Assembly: GCA_030430715.1 (NCBI GenBank)
Contig: JAUIJZ010000007.1
Coordinates: 1 to 64,000 of the forward strand
Direction: 5' to 3'
DNA length: 64,000 nt
Source of the DNA: Alphaproteobacteria bacterium
GTDB lineage: Bacteria; Pseudomonadota; Alphaproteobacteria; Caulobacterales; Aquidulcibacteraceae
This document shows, piece after piece, positions 37,598 through 45,560 of the stretch (positions are counted from its first letter, which is position 1; every line of letters starts with the position of its first letter). The notes below the pieces were generated by a model, which saw only the letters and a program-made list of their open reading frames with translations, ran no database searches and was not told the origin of the DNA. The position numbers were made by a program, and so were the translations under genes.

Positions 37598-38761
37598 ATG
37601 ACCGACCGTGATTATTACGAGATCCTCGGCGTGCCGCGTGAAGCGGACGCGGCGGCGATCAAGTCGGCATTCCGTAAGCTCGCGATGAAACTGCACCCGG
37701 ATCAAAACCCCGGGTGCAAGGTTTCCGAAGAGAAGTTCAAAGAGCTGGGCGAAGCCTACGCGGTACTCTCGGACCCGCAAAAACGCGCGGCGTATGATCA
37801 ATATGGGAAAGCCGCCTTCCAAGGCGGCGGCGGCGGCGGGCCTGGGTTCGGTCCAGGCGCGGCCGGGTTCTCCGACTTCTCCGATTTGTTCAACGAGATA
37901 TTCGGCGGCGGCTTCGAAGACATGTTCGCGCGGGGCTCACGCGGCCCGCGCAACGGGCCCCAGCGCGGCGCCGATCTGCGCTACGATGTCGAGATCACGC
38001 TCGAACAAGCCTTCCGCGGCATGGAGCGCGAAATCGTCGCCCCACGCGCGCAAGCGTGCGAGCCCTGCTCCGGCACGGGATCGGAAGGCGGCGCGCCGAT
38101 GGAAACCTGCCGCACCTGCCAAGGCGCCGGCCAAGTGCGCGCCAGCCAGGGCATGTTCCGTATCGTGCGCACCTGCCCCGGTTGTCATGGGCGCGGCCAA
38201 TCCATCAAGACGCCGTGCGGCGCGTGCGGCGGACGCGGGCTTACACAATCCGAGCGCAAACTCGCGGTGAAGATCCCGGCCGGAGTCGAGGACGGCACGC
38301 GCATCCGTCTTGCCGGCGAAGGCGATAGCGGCTTGCGCAGCGGCCCGCCGGGCGATCTCTATCTCTTCCTTTCGGTGAAGCCGCACACGCTATTCGAACG
38401 TGACGGACCCGATCTCTACTGCCGCGCGCCCGCGCCGATGTGCAAAGCCGCGCTGGGCGGCGAGATGGAAATTCCAACCATTGACGGCGAGCGCACCAAG
38501 ATCACCATCCCCGCCGGCGCCCAAACTGGGCGGCGCTTCCGCATTAAAGGCAAGGGCATGACGCACTTGCGCGGCAAGGATCGCGGCGATCTGCACGTAG
38601 AAATTTTTGTCGAAACGCCCGTCAATCTGAGCGCCAAGCAGCGCAAGCTGCTCGAGGAATTCGCAACCGATTGCGGCGAGGAAGCGCACCCGCAGACGCA
38701 AGGCTTCTTCGATAGCGTGAAGAAATTTTTCGACGCAGGCGGCGACGCGCCATCGCGCTGA
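37598..38761 (+). CDS. dnaJ: Hsp40 co-chaperone DnaJ
   Basis: The 387-aa protein has the J domain with LHPDQNPG (HPD motif near residue 33), a Gly/Phe-rich region (about 70-115), four CxxCxGxG zinc-binding repeats (CEPCSGTG, CRTCQGAG, CPGCHGRG, CGACGGRG; residues about 150-215) and the C-terminal substrate domain. It follows dnaK by 34 bp and a terminator-like hairpin lies just behind it. Confidence 0.98.
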   Translation: MTDRDYYEILGVPREADAAAIKSAFRKLAMKLHPDQNPGCKVSEEKFKELGEAYAVLSDPQKRAAYDQYGKAAFQGGGGGGPGFGPGAAGFSDFSDLFNEIFGGGFEDMFARGSRGPRNGPQRGADLRYDVEITLEQAFRGMEREIVAPRAQACEPCSGTGSEGGAPMETCRTCQGAGQVRASQGMFRIVRTCPGCHGRGQSIKTPCGACGGRGLTQSERKLAVKIPAGVEDGTRIRLAGEGDSGLRSGPPGDLYLFLSVKPHTLFERDGPDLYCRAPAPMCKAALGGEMEIPTIDGERTKITIPAGAQTGRRFRIKGKGMTHLRGKDRGDLHVEIFVETPVNLSAKQRKLLEEFATDCGEEAHPQTQGFFDSVKKFFDAGGDAPSR

Positions 38762-38770
38762 TCATGGAAA

Positions 38771-38796
38771 AGCCCCGCGCCTCGCGGCGCTGGGCT
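38771..38796 (+). terminator. Terminator-like hairpin after dnaJ
   Basis: AGCCCCGCGCC (38771-38781), loop TCGC, GGCGCTGGGCT (38786-38796) pair over 11 positions with one mismatch, and are followed by a C/T-rich tract ending in CTTTATCTTT. It separates dnaJ from the convergent gene at 38819. Confidence 0.65.
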
Positions 38797-38818
38797 CCCC
38801 CTATTCTACCCTTTATCT

Positions 38819-39247
38819 TTAGACGCCTGCGCGCGGCGCCATGGTCAGAGGCGCCGTTTCCGGCATGACGGTTGAAGACATCGTCACTTCCACGAATTCC
38901 GGCGACACGCCGTAGGCGACCTCCCGCACAGACGGCATCGGCTCAATCTGCATCACATCCCAAGTGCGGCCATTCAGGGCGGCCATTACCGCCGCGCCGC
39001 GCTCCATCGCGCGCGGACTCGTCGCTTCCGCGGAGACGTGCAGCTCGGCATAGGCGCACTCCGCCATGTTGCCCGATGCGGCTTCCAGCATTTCCACCGC
39101 CAAAGGCGTCAGTTCCGAGGAACCATGATCGAAATAAATCCGGAAGCTCATATCCGCGCAGCGCGCCGGCTCCGCCGCCGCCGAGCTTACTGGCGCGATG
39201 GAAAAACCAATGAAAGCGGCAAGGGCGTAAGCGGTATAGCGCAACAT
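38819..39247 (-). CDS. Small secreted OmpA-like-fold protein
   Basis: The 142-aa precursor has a signal peptide ending near SSAAAEPA (residue 26). The mature part contains RIYFDHGSSELTPLAVEML and a later ERGAAVMAALNGR helix, reminiscent of the OmpA C-terminal peptidoglycan-binding fold, but short and without its usual closing strands. Two Cys (in ARCADM and MAECAY) could form a disulfide. The match is weak; peptidoglycan binding is unproven. It is divergent from dapB. Confidence 0.65.
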   Translation of the reverse strand: MLRYTAYALAAFIGFSIAPVSSAAAEPARCADMSFRIYFDHGSSELTPLAVEMLEAASGNMAECAYAELHVSAEATSPRAMERGAAVMAALNGRTWDVMQIEPMPSVREVAYGVSPEFVEVTMSSTVMPETAPLTMAPRAGV

Positions 39248-39366
39248 GGTCGATCTCCCAGCGGCTCCGCGAACGGAGCAATTTCTATGAGATCAAGGAT
39301 AAAAGGCCGCCTCGGGTTCCGCCATGACCCTTGTCACCCTTCACGCAGAAGCTCACAACCTCGCCT

Positions 39367-40173
39367 ATGACGCTTTGCCTCGCTATCGCCGGCGCCGGAG
39401 GCCGTATGGGCCGCGCGCTGATCCGCGCCGCCGCGGATGACACGCGCTTTACGCTCGTTGGCGGCAGTGAGCGGCGTGACAGCCCTTCCCTGGGCGCCGA
39501 TCTTGGCGTGCTCGGCGCGGGGCCTGCGCTTGGTGTGGTGACGAGCGATTCCGCCAGCGCGGCCGCAAGCACCGCCAATGTTTGGATCGATTTTACGGCG
39601 CCCGCGGCGACGCTCGCGGCGCTGGAATCGCTAACCGCCACCAAAGTCCGCGCCGCCATCATCGGCACGACCGGCTTCGACGAAAAACAAGAACAGGCGA
39701 TGCAAGCGCACGCCGCGCGCATCGCCATCGTGCGCTCTGGCAATTTCAGCCTGGGTGTGAACGTGCTCGCCGCGCTCACCAGAAAGGCGGCTGAGCTGCT
39801 TGGGCCGGAATGGGATATCGAAATCGTCGAAGCGCATCACCGCCGCAAAGTCGACGCGCCTTCCGGCACAGCCCTCCTCCTCGGCGAAGCTGCAGCGGAA
39901 GGGCGCGGCAGGCAGCTCAGCAACCTGCGCACAGCGCCTTATGACGGCATCACTGGGGAACGCGCGGCCGGAAAGATCGGCTTCGCCTCCATTCGTGCCG
40001 GCGGCATTGTTGGCGAGCATGACGTTGTCATCGCCAGCGAGCGCGAAGTGTTGCGGCTTTCGCATCATGCCTTGGATCGCGCCGTCTTCGCCGATGGCGC
40101 GCTCGCGGCCGCGCTGTGGGCGGCGGACAAACCGCCCGGCCTTTTTTCCATGCAGGACGTGCTTGGGCTCTAA
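39367..40173 (+). CDS. dapB: 4-hydroxy-tetrahydrodipicolinate reductase DapB
   Basis: Second committed step of lysine and meso-diaminopimelate synthesis, giving precursor for peptidoglycan. The 268-aa protein has the NAD(P)-binding GAGGRMGRALIRA at the N-terminus and the catalytic segment EAHHRRKVDAPSGTALLL near residue 155. The ATG at 39367 is directly before the nucleotide-binding strand; the TTG 36 nt upstream is in frame but not conserved. A strong bidirectional terminator follows. Confidence 0.96.
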   Translation: MTLCLAIAGAGGRMGRALIRAAADDTRFTLVGGSERRDSPSLGADLGVLGAGPALGVVTSDSASAAASTANVWIDFTAPAATLAALESLTATKVRAAIIGTTGFDEKQEQAMQAHAARIAIVRSGNFSLGVNVLAALTRKAAELLGPEWDIEIVEAHHRRKVDAPSGTALLLGEAAAEGRGRQLSNLRTAPYDGITGERAAGKIGFASIRAGGIVGEHDVVIASEREVLRLSHHALDRAVFADGALAAALWAADKPPGLFSMQDVLGL

Positions 40174-40180
40174 AAGAAAA

Positions 40181-40208
40181 GGGCGCGGCGACCCTCATCG
40201 CCGCGCCC
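40181..40208. terminator. Bidirectional rho-independent terminator between dapB and the DUF4332 gene
   Basis: Perfect 11-bp stem GGGCGCGGCGA (40181-40191) / TCGCCGCGCCC (40198-40208) with loop CCCTCA, preceded by AAAA and followed by TTTT. It can stop transcription of dapB (+) and of the convergent gene ending at 40255 (-). Confidence 0.9.
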
Positions 40209-40254
40209 TTTTCAGCGCCTGGCGCCGATTGCCGGCGCTCCTCCCCTGTCTCTA

Positions 40255-40659
40255 TTAGTGGGTCACTCCGGGCTCCATCGTGCCCGCAGCCGCGATCCAA
40301 GCCGACACTTCCGGAAGCGTCGGCGCACGCCGCGCCAATTTCTTTTGCTCATTTACCTCTGAAAGCTTTGCGCAGAGCGAATCCGGATTGCGCATTTTCA
40401 GTTCGCGCACCGTGTCCACGCCCGCCGCTTCCAGGAGCTGCGAATATTCTTTGCCAACACCGTTGACGCGCATCAGGTCGGCGATGTTGACCCACTTCAA
40501 CAATTGCGCTTCGCGAAGCTCGGTCGCCGCAGCGATACGCTGACGTCCTTGACGGGCGCCGCATTGCTCCAGCAACGCCTCCGTCGTTCCGATCCCAACG
40601 GCTTCCAGCTTGGCGCGATAAACCGGGCCAATGCCCTCAATCTTGTCCACACGATTCAT
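40255..40659 (-). CDS. DUF4332 helix-hairpin-helix protein
   Basis: A 134-aa protein with two helix-hairpin-helix-like elements (IEGIGPVYRAKLEAVGI near residue 7 and MRVNGVGKEYSQLLEAAGV near residue 63), the make-up of DUF4332. HhH elements bind DNA or mediate protein contacts; no catalytic residues are visible. GGAGAG lies before the ATG. It is 46 bp after the DUF883-type gene and may be co-transcribed with it. Confidence 0.8.
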   Translation of the reverse strand: MNRVDKIEGIGPVYRAKLEAVGIGTTEALLEQCGARQGRQRIAAATELREAQLLKWVNIADLMRVNGVGKEYSQLLEAAGVDTVRELKMRNPDSLCAKLSEVNEQKKLARRAPTLPEVSAWIAAAGTMEPGVTH

Positions 40660-40705
40660 ACGCGAACTCTCCTTCGACTATGTTCCGCCAGCACACCCCG
40701 CTGCA

Positions 40706-41002
40706 TCAGCGGCGGCGCGTGAGCAAGAGTCCGATCAGGGCGCCGACTCCGGCGCCGGCCCCAACCCAGACGAGCGGATGCTCGCGAATACTGGTGCGCA
40801 AGGCGCCTGTCGCTTCGGTTGTCGTATCGCGAGCGCGTTCAGCGACATCGCCCGCACTGCGCCGCAGCGCTTGCGCTAATTCTTCAGCCGCTTCGCGCGC
40901 ATCTCGTGCTGTCCGTGACAAGTCCGCCCCGAGCCGCTCAGCCGCTTCGTGAACGACCTCTTGCACTTCGTGCCCAACATTTGATCGATTACCTGAACCC
41001 AC
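40706..41002 (-). CDS. ElaB/YqjD/DUF883-type membrane-anchored protein
   Basis: A 98-aa protein with a long amphipathic, Ala/Glu/Arg-rich coiled coil (residues about 10-70) and a C-terminal anchor REHPLVWVGAGAGVGALIGL ending in a short basic tail. That matches the YqjD/ElaB family, inner-membrane proteins reported to bind ribosomes in stationary phase. The GTG start has GAGGG 5 nt upstream. Confidence 0.85.
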   Translation of the reverse strand: MGSGNRSNVGHEVQEVVHEAAERLGADLSRTARDAREAAEELAQALRRSAGDVAERARDTTTEATGALRTSIREHPLVWVGAGAGVGALIGLLLTRRR

Positions 41003-41202
41003 GATGCCCTCTAATGTATTCGTAAGCGCGCAGCGACCCGTTTAGGGCGCGCGGCCAGTTCTTATAAGTCTATGATTGTGTGGCCATCCTATGCCATCAC
41101 GGCGCATCCGTCAAATTTCGGATAATTACTTTCTATTGCCGCTTATTCTACTTTGTATTTCTCATGGGTTTTTCTGCGATTATTACCTTTTGGGATCTAT
41201 AT
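41003..41202. other. AT-rich intergenic region
   Basis: This 200-bp gap lies between the divergent start of the DUF883-type gene and the aminotransferase stop. From about 41055 to 41205 it is markedly richer in A and T, with T-runs on the plus strand, than the rest of the window. I see no conserved ORF, tRNA or terminator hairpin in it. A TATAAG on the minus strand around 41069 could be the -10 of the DUF883-type gene. Confidence 0.5.
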
Positions 41203-42351
41203 TCACTTTGCGCCATGCATTGCCCGGATCAAAGCTTCCGCGCCCCGATCCAGCGTCTCGTCTTGTTTAGCAAAGCAAAGCCGCAGCAAATCCGGAGCTC
41301 CCGGCCCAGCATAAAAGATGGAATACGGGATCGTGCCGACACCGAACTCGATCGCGTGCATCGCAAACGCCTCCGCGCCCATCTCGATGCCGGAAGCGCG
41401 CAGGTCGACGCTAATAAAATAGGTCGCGCACGAAGGCAGCGTCACGAAGCCCTCCCCCGCGAGCGTGGAGACAAGCCGATCGCGCGAGCGCTGCATCTCC
41501 GCGCGCATCCCCGCAAAGAAAGACGCATCCTTGCCGAGCGCATACGCGGCCCCGCGCTGAAGATTGGGCGGCGTCGTGAAGGTGAGAAATTGATGCGCCT
41601 TGGCGAATTGCTCGGTCAGCGCGGGCGCGCCGCAGGCAAAGCCGACCTTCCATCCCGTCAGCGCAAACATCTTTCCGGCTGAGCCGATCTTCAGCGTGCG
41701 ATCGCGCAAGACATTCAGGGCCGAGGTGAAATGCGCGCCGTCCTGCAGCACATGCTCCCACACTTCATCGCTCACAATGATCGCGTCATGCTTGCGGCAA
41801 AGCTCGGCGAGCATGGAAAGTTCTTCGCCGCTCATCATGCTGCCGGTTGGATTGAGCGGCGTGTTGATAACGACAACGCGCGTCTTCGCACTGAACGCTG
41901 CTTCGATGGCTGCGCGTTCGAAGCGCCAATGCGGCGGCTCAAGACGCACGATGCGCGGCACGCCCCCTGCCCGCTGCACCATCGGCAAATAGGCATCATA
42001 TAGCGGCTCGAACAGCACGGCCTCGTCACCCGGCTCGATGAAGGCCAGCAACGCCGCCGCAATCGCTTCGGTCGCGCCGGACGTGATCGTCACCTCGCGC
42101 GACCAATCGAGGTCGAGCGCATGATGTACATTATAGTGTGCAGCTACGGCTTGCCTGAGCTCGGGCAAACCGCGCATGGGCGGATACTGATTGGACGCTT
42201 CAAGCGTTGCGCGCGCCGCCGCTTCGCGAATGTCCAGCGGACCGTCCACTTCGGGAAAGCCCTGCCCAAGATTGATTGCGCCGCGCTCGGCCGCAAGCTG
42301 GGACATGACCGTGAAGAAGGTCGTCGGCAGCGCGGCGTAGGTGCGGTTCAT
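41203..42351 (-). CDS. PLP-dependent aminotransferase, class I/II (YbdL/methionine-type)
   Basis: The 382-aa fold-type I enzyme has INLGQGFPEVDGP at the N-terminus, the substrate-site segment NTPLNPTGSMMS, DEVWEHV, and the Schiff-base lysine in SAGKMFALTGWKVGF near residue 230. The GQGFP signature is shared by the kynurenine and methionine aminotransferase group (YbdL, GTK/KAT). The substrate cannot be told from sequence alone. The ATG at 42351 is the first before the conserved region. Confidence 0.88.
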   Translation of the reverse strand: MNRTYAALPTTFFTVMSQLAAERGAINLGQGFPEVDGPLDIREAAARATLEASNQYPPMRGLPELRQAVAAHYNVHHALDLDWSREVTITSGATEAIAAALLAFIEPGDEAVLFEPLYDAYLPMVQRAGGVPRIVRLEPPHWRFERAAIEAAFSAKTRVVVINTPLNPTGSMMSGEELSMLAELCRKHDAIIVSDEVWEHVLQDGAHFTSALNVLRDRTLKIGSAGKMFALTGWKVGFACGAPALTEQFAKAHQFLTFTTPPNLQRGAAYALGKDASFFAGMRAEMQRSRDRLVSTLAGEGFVTLPSCATYFISVDLRASGIEMGAEAFAMHAIEFGVGTIPYSIFYAGPGAPDLLRLCFAKQDETLDRGAEALIRAMHGAK

Positions 42352-42405
42352 ACCCGCATTGGTGGCTGCAGATTTCTCTCCCCGCAAGAGGAGAGATTGC
42401 GGCGA

Positions 42406-43509
42406 TCAGAACCCGCCGCGCAGGCGCCGGATCACTTCATCGAGTTGGGCCAGCGACTTGTAGGAGATCTTTACCTCCCCTGCTTCGCCCTTCTCGCTGA
42501 TGATCACATCAAGGCCGAGCGCGTTGGACAACGATTGCTCCAATGCGCGCGTGTCCGCGCTCTTGGCTTCCGCCGCCGCCGCCGAAGCACGCGGACCGTG
42601 CTTTTCGTCCTTGGCTTGCTGCGCGAGGCGCTCGACTTCGCGAACGCTCAAGCCTTCGCTGATCGCCTTCTTGGCCAGACCATGTGCATCGGGCGCGGTG
42701 AGGATCGCGCGCGCATGACCGGACGAAAGACGTCCGTCGCGCACCATTTCCTGCAAATCGTCCGGCAGCTTCAGCAAGCGCAGCATGTTGGCAATGTGTG
42801 GACGCGACTTGCCAACGGCTTCGGCGATCTCTTCTTGCGTGCGGCCAAAGCGGTCAATGAGCGCTTGGAAGCCCTGAGCTTCTTCGATCGGGTTGAGGTC
42901 CGTGCGCTGCACGTTCTCAACGATCGCGATCTCGAGGACTTCCACCTCATTGAGTTCGCGCACGACTGCAGGAATGGCATGCAAGCCAGCGCGTTGTGCT
43001 GCGCGCCAGCGGCGTTCGCCGGCGACAATCTCGAAGCGCCCGTCGGCGATCGGGCGCACCAGGATCGGCTGCAGCACGCCATGCGTGCGCACCGAGTTAG
43101 CCAGATCCGTGAGATCGCTCTCATCGAAATGCTTCCGCGGCTGTTGCGGATTGCGCTGCACGAGGTCAATCGGAATGGAACGCGGGCCAGCGTCGGATGC
43201 CGAAGCCTGCGGCGCGGCGGCGGCGGGCGCGGCCGGGCGCGGCGGCTGTTCTTCAAAAACAGAAGGCGCGGGCTTCGGCGCCGGTTGTTGTTGCGGCGGT
43301 GCGTTGGCGGCAACGGGCAGCTCAAACACATTGCGCGACGGCTCGATCGGCGCGCGCGGCGCCTCGGGCGGACGTTGCACTTGCGGCTGCGGCGCGGTTT
43401 GCGGCTGAGCCGTATTCGTTGCTGGGGCCGGCGCATCGGTGCGCACAGGTTCGCCAAGCAAAGCAGCGAGGCCGCGTCCCAATCCCCGTGGTCTCGCAAA
43501 ATCGCTCAT
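42406..43509 (-). CDS. parB: Chromosome partitioning protein ParB
   Basis: ParB binds parS near the origin, spreads as a CTP-dependent clamp and is segregated by ParA. The 367-aa protein has an N-terminal ParA-contact peptide (PRGLGRGLAALLGE), the CTPase domain with GERRWRAAQRAG, the HTH region (EAVGKSRPHIANMLRLLKL) and a C-terminal dimer domain. Residues about 20-115 form an unusually long Pro/Ala/Gln-rich linker before the core at PIDLVQRNPQQPRKHF. It is 90 bp after parA. Confidence 0.96.
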   Translation of the reverse strand: MSDFARPRGLGRGLAALLGEPVRTDAPAPATNTAQPQTAPQPQVQRPPEAPRAPIEPSRNVFELPVAANAPPQQQPAPKPAPSVFEEQPPRPAAPAAAAPQASASDAGPRSIPIDLVQRNPQQPRKHFDESDLTDLANSVRTHGVLQPILVRPIADGRFEIVAGERRWRAAQRAGLHAIPAVVRELNEVEVLEIAIVENVQRTDLNPIEEAQGFQALIDRFGRTQEEIAEAVGKSRPHIANMLRLLKLPDDLQEMVRDGRLSSGHARAILTAPDAHGLAKKAISEGLSVREVERLAQQAKDEKHGPRASAAAAEAKSADTRALEQSLSNALGLDVIISEKGEAGEVKISYKSLAQLDEVIRRLRGGF

Positions 43510-43599
43510 CGCCCTCGTCTCCTGAACCCGACCGATTCGGTATGCTTAAAGAATTGGTGGGAAATCGTTGCCTAGCGGTAAAAATTTCCAGGCTGTTTA

Positions 43600-44388
43600 C
43601 TACGCAGCCTTCAATGCGCGCTCGCGATCGATCAATTCCTTGGCAAGCTGCATGTAAGCTTTCGAACCAGCGGCGTTTTGATCGTAGATGATCGCAGGCA
43701 AGCCATGCGACGGCGCTTCGCTGATCCGCACGTTGCGCGGGATGACCGTCTCATAGACTTTATCGGGGAAGTGCGCCCTCACCTCTTGCGCCACCTGATC
43801 GGAAAGCGTGGTGCGCCGATCATACATGGTCAGCACCACGCCCTGGATCTCCAGCGTCGGATTCAAATTGGCCTTCACCGCATTGATGGTGGAGAGCAAT
43901 TGCGCCAGCCCTTCGAGCGCAAAGTATTCCGTCTGCAAAGGCACAAGCACGGCGTCGGACGCGGTGAGCGCTTTGACTGTGAGAATGTTCAAGGATGGCG
44001 GGCAATCAATCAGCACATAGTCGATGCCGAGCGAAGACTCGTTGCGGAACTGCTCGATCGCTTTGCGCAGAAAATGTTGTGGTTGCGCCTCGCCCATCAA
44101 TTCGCCTTCAACACCCGACAATCCAGCGGAGCCAGGCGTGATGTACAAGTTGGGCACCTTGGTCGGCATCACCGCCTTCGAGAGCGGGTGGTGTGCAACA
44201 AGCACATCATAGGACGTGACGTTGCGGTCCTCCGGCTGAATATCGATGCCGGTGGAGGCATTCCCCTGCGGGTCCGTATCAAAAATGAGGACACGATGAC
44301 CGGTCGCCGCCAGCGCGGTTCCGAGATTGATCGCAGTGGTGGTCTTGCCTACCCCGCCCTTCTGGTTGGCGATCGCCAAAACGCGCAT
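43600..44388 (-). CDS. parA: Chromosome partitioning ATPase ParA
   Basis: Walker-type ATPase whose DNA-bound gradient pulls ParB-parS complexes. The 262-aa protein starts with ANQKGGVGKTTTAINLGTAL, the deviant Walker A with its signature lysine, and has DTDPQGNAST and DYVLIDCPPSLN. Length is normal for chromosomal ParA. It lies 26 bp downstream of rsmG in the mnmG-rsmG-parA-parB order. Confidence 0.97.
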   Translation of the reverse strand: MRVLAIANQKGGVGKTTTAINLGTALAATGHRVLIFDTDPQGNASTGIDIQPEDRNVTSYDVLVAHHPLSKAVMPTKVPNLYITPGSAGLSGVEGELMGEAQPQHFLRKAIEQFRNESSLGIDYVLIDCPPSLNILTVKALTASDAVLVPLQTEYFALEGLAQLLSTINAVKANLNPTLEIQGVVLTMYDRRTTLSDQVAQEVRAHFPDKVYETVIPRNVRISEAPSHGLPAIIYDQNAAGSKAYMQLAKELIDRERALKAA

Positions 44389-44414
44389 GTCCGCAAACTC
44401 CTAAATTCTGGAGC

Positions 44415-45065
44415 TTAAGCGCGCGCGGCCTTGCGAATGCGAACGATACGGCCGCGCGGATCGCTTAAGCTCTCCAGCACGTCAGCCTGGAACGCCCCAC
44501 CATCTAGAGCGTCTCTCGCGGCGGCCAGCTCGGCGTCTAACTCAGCGCCTTTATGAAAGAGCCCTTGCGCGCCGCGATCCAGAATCGGCTTCGCATACGC
44601 TATGAGTCGCGGCAAGGGCGCCAAAGCACGGGCGGTAACCACATCATATGGTCCCTCGCCTTGGCCAAAGTCCTCAATTCGCTGATTGAACAGCTTTACC
44701 GGCAGAGCCGCCTCCTCGGATACCGCACGCAGGAACCCAGCCTTTTTGCTCGTGGATTCAATCAAATGTACTTGCGCGCCTGGTTTGTCCGCAAGGAACG
44801 CCGCGATCACCAGACCGGGAAATCCCGCCCCCGAGCCGAGATCCACCCACTTTTTCGCCTCAGGGGCGAACTTGAGCAGCTGAGCGCAATCCAGCACATG
44901 CCGTGACCAAAAGGCCTCAAGCTCCTTTGGGCCGACTAAATTCATGCGTTCGGACCAATCCCCAAGCAAGCGCTTGTGGATTTCCAGCCGCTCGATTGTT
45001 TCACGCGAAACGCTATCGCCCAGGTCACGCCGAAGCTCGTCGGGGCCGTAGATCGTCATTGCCAT
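44415..45065 (-). CDS. rsmG: 16S rRNA (guanine-527-N7)-methyltransferase RsmG (GidB)
   Basis: RsmG methylates G527 in 16S rRNA; its loss gives low-level streptomycin resistance in many bacteria. The 216-aa protein has WSERMNLVGPKELEAFWSRH and the SAM motif WVDLGSGAGFPGLVIA. AGAGGTG precedes the chosen ATG at 45065; a second ATG two codons later is also possible. The coding sequence contains a parS-like site. Confidence 0.95.
   Translation of the reverse strand: MAMTIYGPDELRRDLGDSVSRETIERLEIHKRLLGDWSERMNLVGPKELEAFWSRHVLDCAQLLKFAPEAKKWVDLGSGAGFPGLVIAAFLADKPGAQVHLIESTSKKAGFLRAVSEEAALPVKLFNQRIEDFGQGEGPYDVVTARALAPLPRLIAYAKPILDRGAQGLFHKGAELDAELAAARDALDGGAFQADVLESLSDPRGRIVRIRKAARA
44997..45012. promoter_or_regulatory. 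parS-like ParB-binding site inside rsmG
   Basis: TGTTTCACGCGAAACG matches the bacterial parS consensus TGTTTCACGTGAAACA at 14 of 16 positions and keeps a near-palindrome. It lies about 0.6 kb upstream of parA and 12 kb from the predicted origin, a normal place for parS. Coding constraint of rsmG may explain the mismatch. Confidence 0.65.
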
Positions 45066-45209
45066 GGCGTCACCTCTGGGGGGCGCCATTCTATGTTTAC
45101 CCCCGCCCCGCCCACAAACAGGTTATTCGCGATCCGGATCATGTCGCCAGCATAGCGCGGATTGCACCCCCGCCTATGACCGGCTCGGAATTCGCACTAT
45201 CGCGCGGGC

Positions 45210-45560
45210 TCATGGGTGCGGCCCTGCTCCGCCATAGGCGGCGGCCAGATAACGGCTAATGGCTTTGGGATCGTCGATGAAGCGCCGGCCCTCATAATCC
45301 TTCGCGTCCTCGGGCGCCTTGGCGCCGTCGGCCAACACCAGCACGGGCAAGGATTGATTGTCCTCGCCGATCAGCGCGATCACATCGTAGCGCGGCCGCG
45401 GATAAGGCATGCGGCGCACATCAACCGAGCGCGCCCATTGCGGGTTGGCCAATAGCGCACCCTCCATGGTCGCGCAGCTATTGCAGAACCATGTGCCCTC
45501 AAGCTTGGGATCCTCGAACGGCGCCTTGATGATGAAAAGCGTGTCGCGCTTCAGGCTCAT
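45210..45560 (-). CDS. DUF3088 family protein
   Basis: A 116-aa protein with the DUF3088 pattern: [19 protein letters not shown], a Cys pair in [37 protein letters not shown] and a final [14 protein letters not shown]. The opening resembles a degenerate thioredoxin/GST-like N-terminal domain, but function is unknown. The ATG overlaps the mnmG stop (ATGA). Confidence 0.85.
   Translation of the reverse strand: MSLKRDTLFIIKAPFEDPKLEGTWFCNSCATMEGALLANPQWARSVDVRRMPYPRPRYDVIALIGEDNQSLPVLVLADGAKAPEDAKDYEGRRFIDDPKAISRYLAAAYGGAGPHP

Noticed and set aside
42121-43575. 484-codon open frame opposite parB and the aminotransferase
   Set aside because: Arg-rich composition without domains; explained as a shadow of the GC-rich coding strand.
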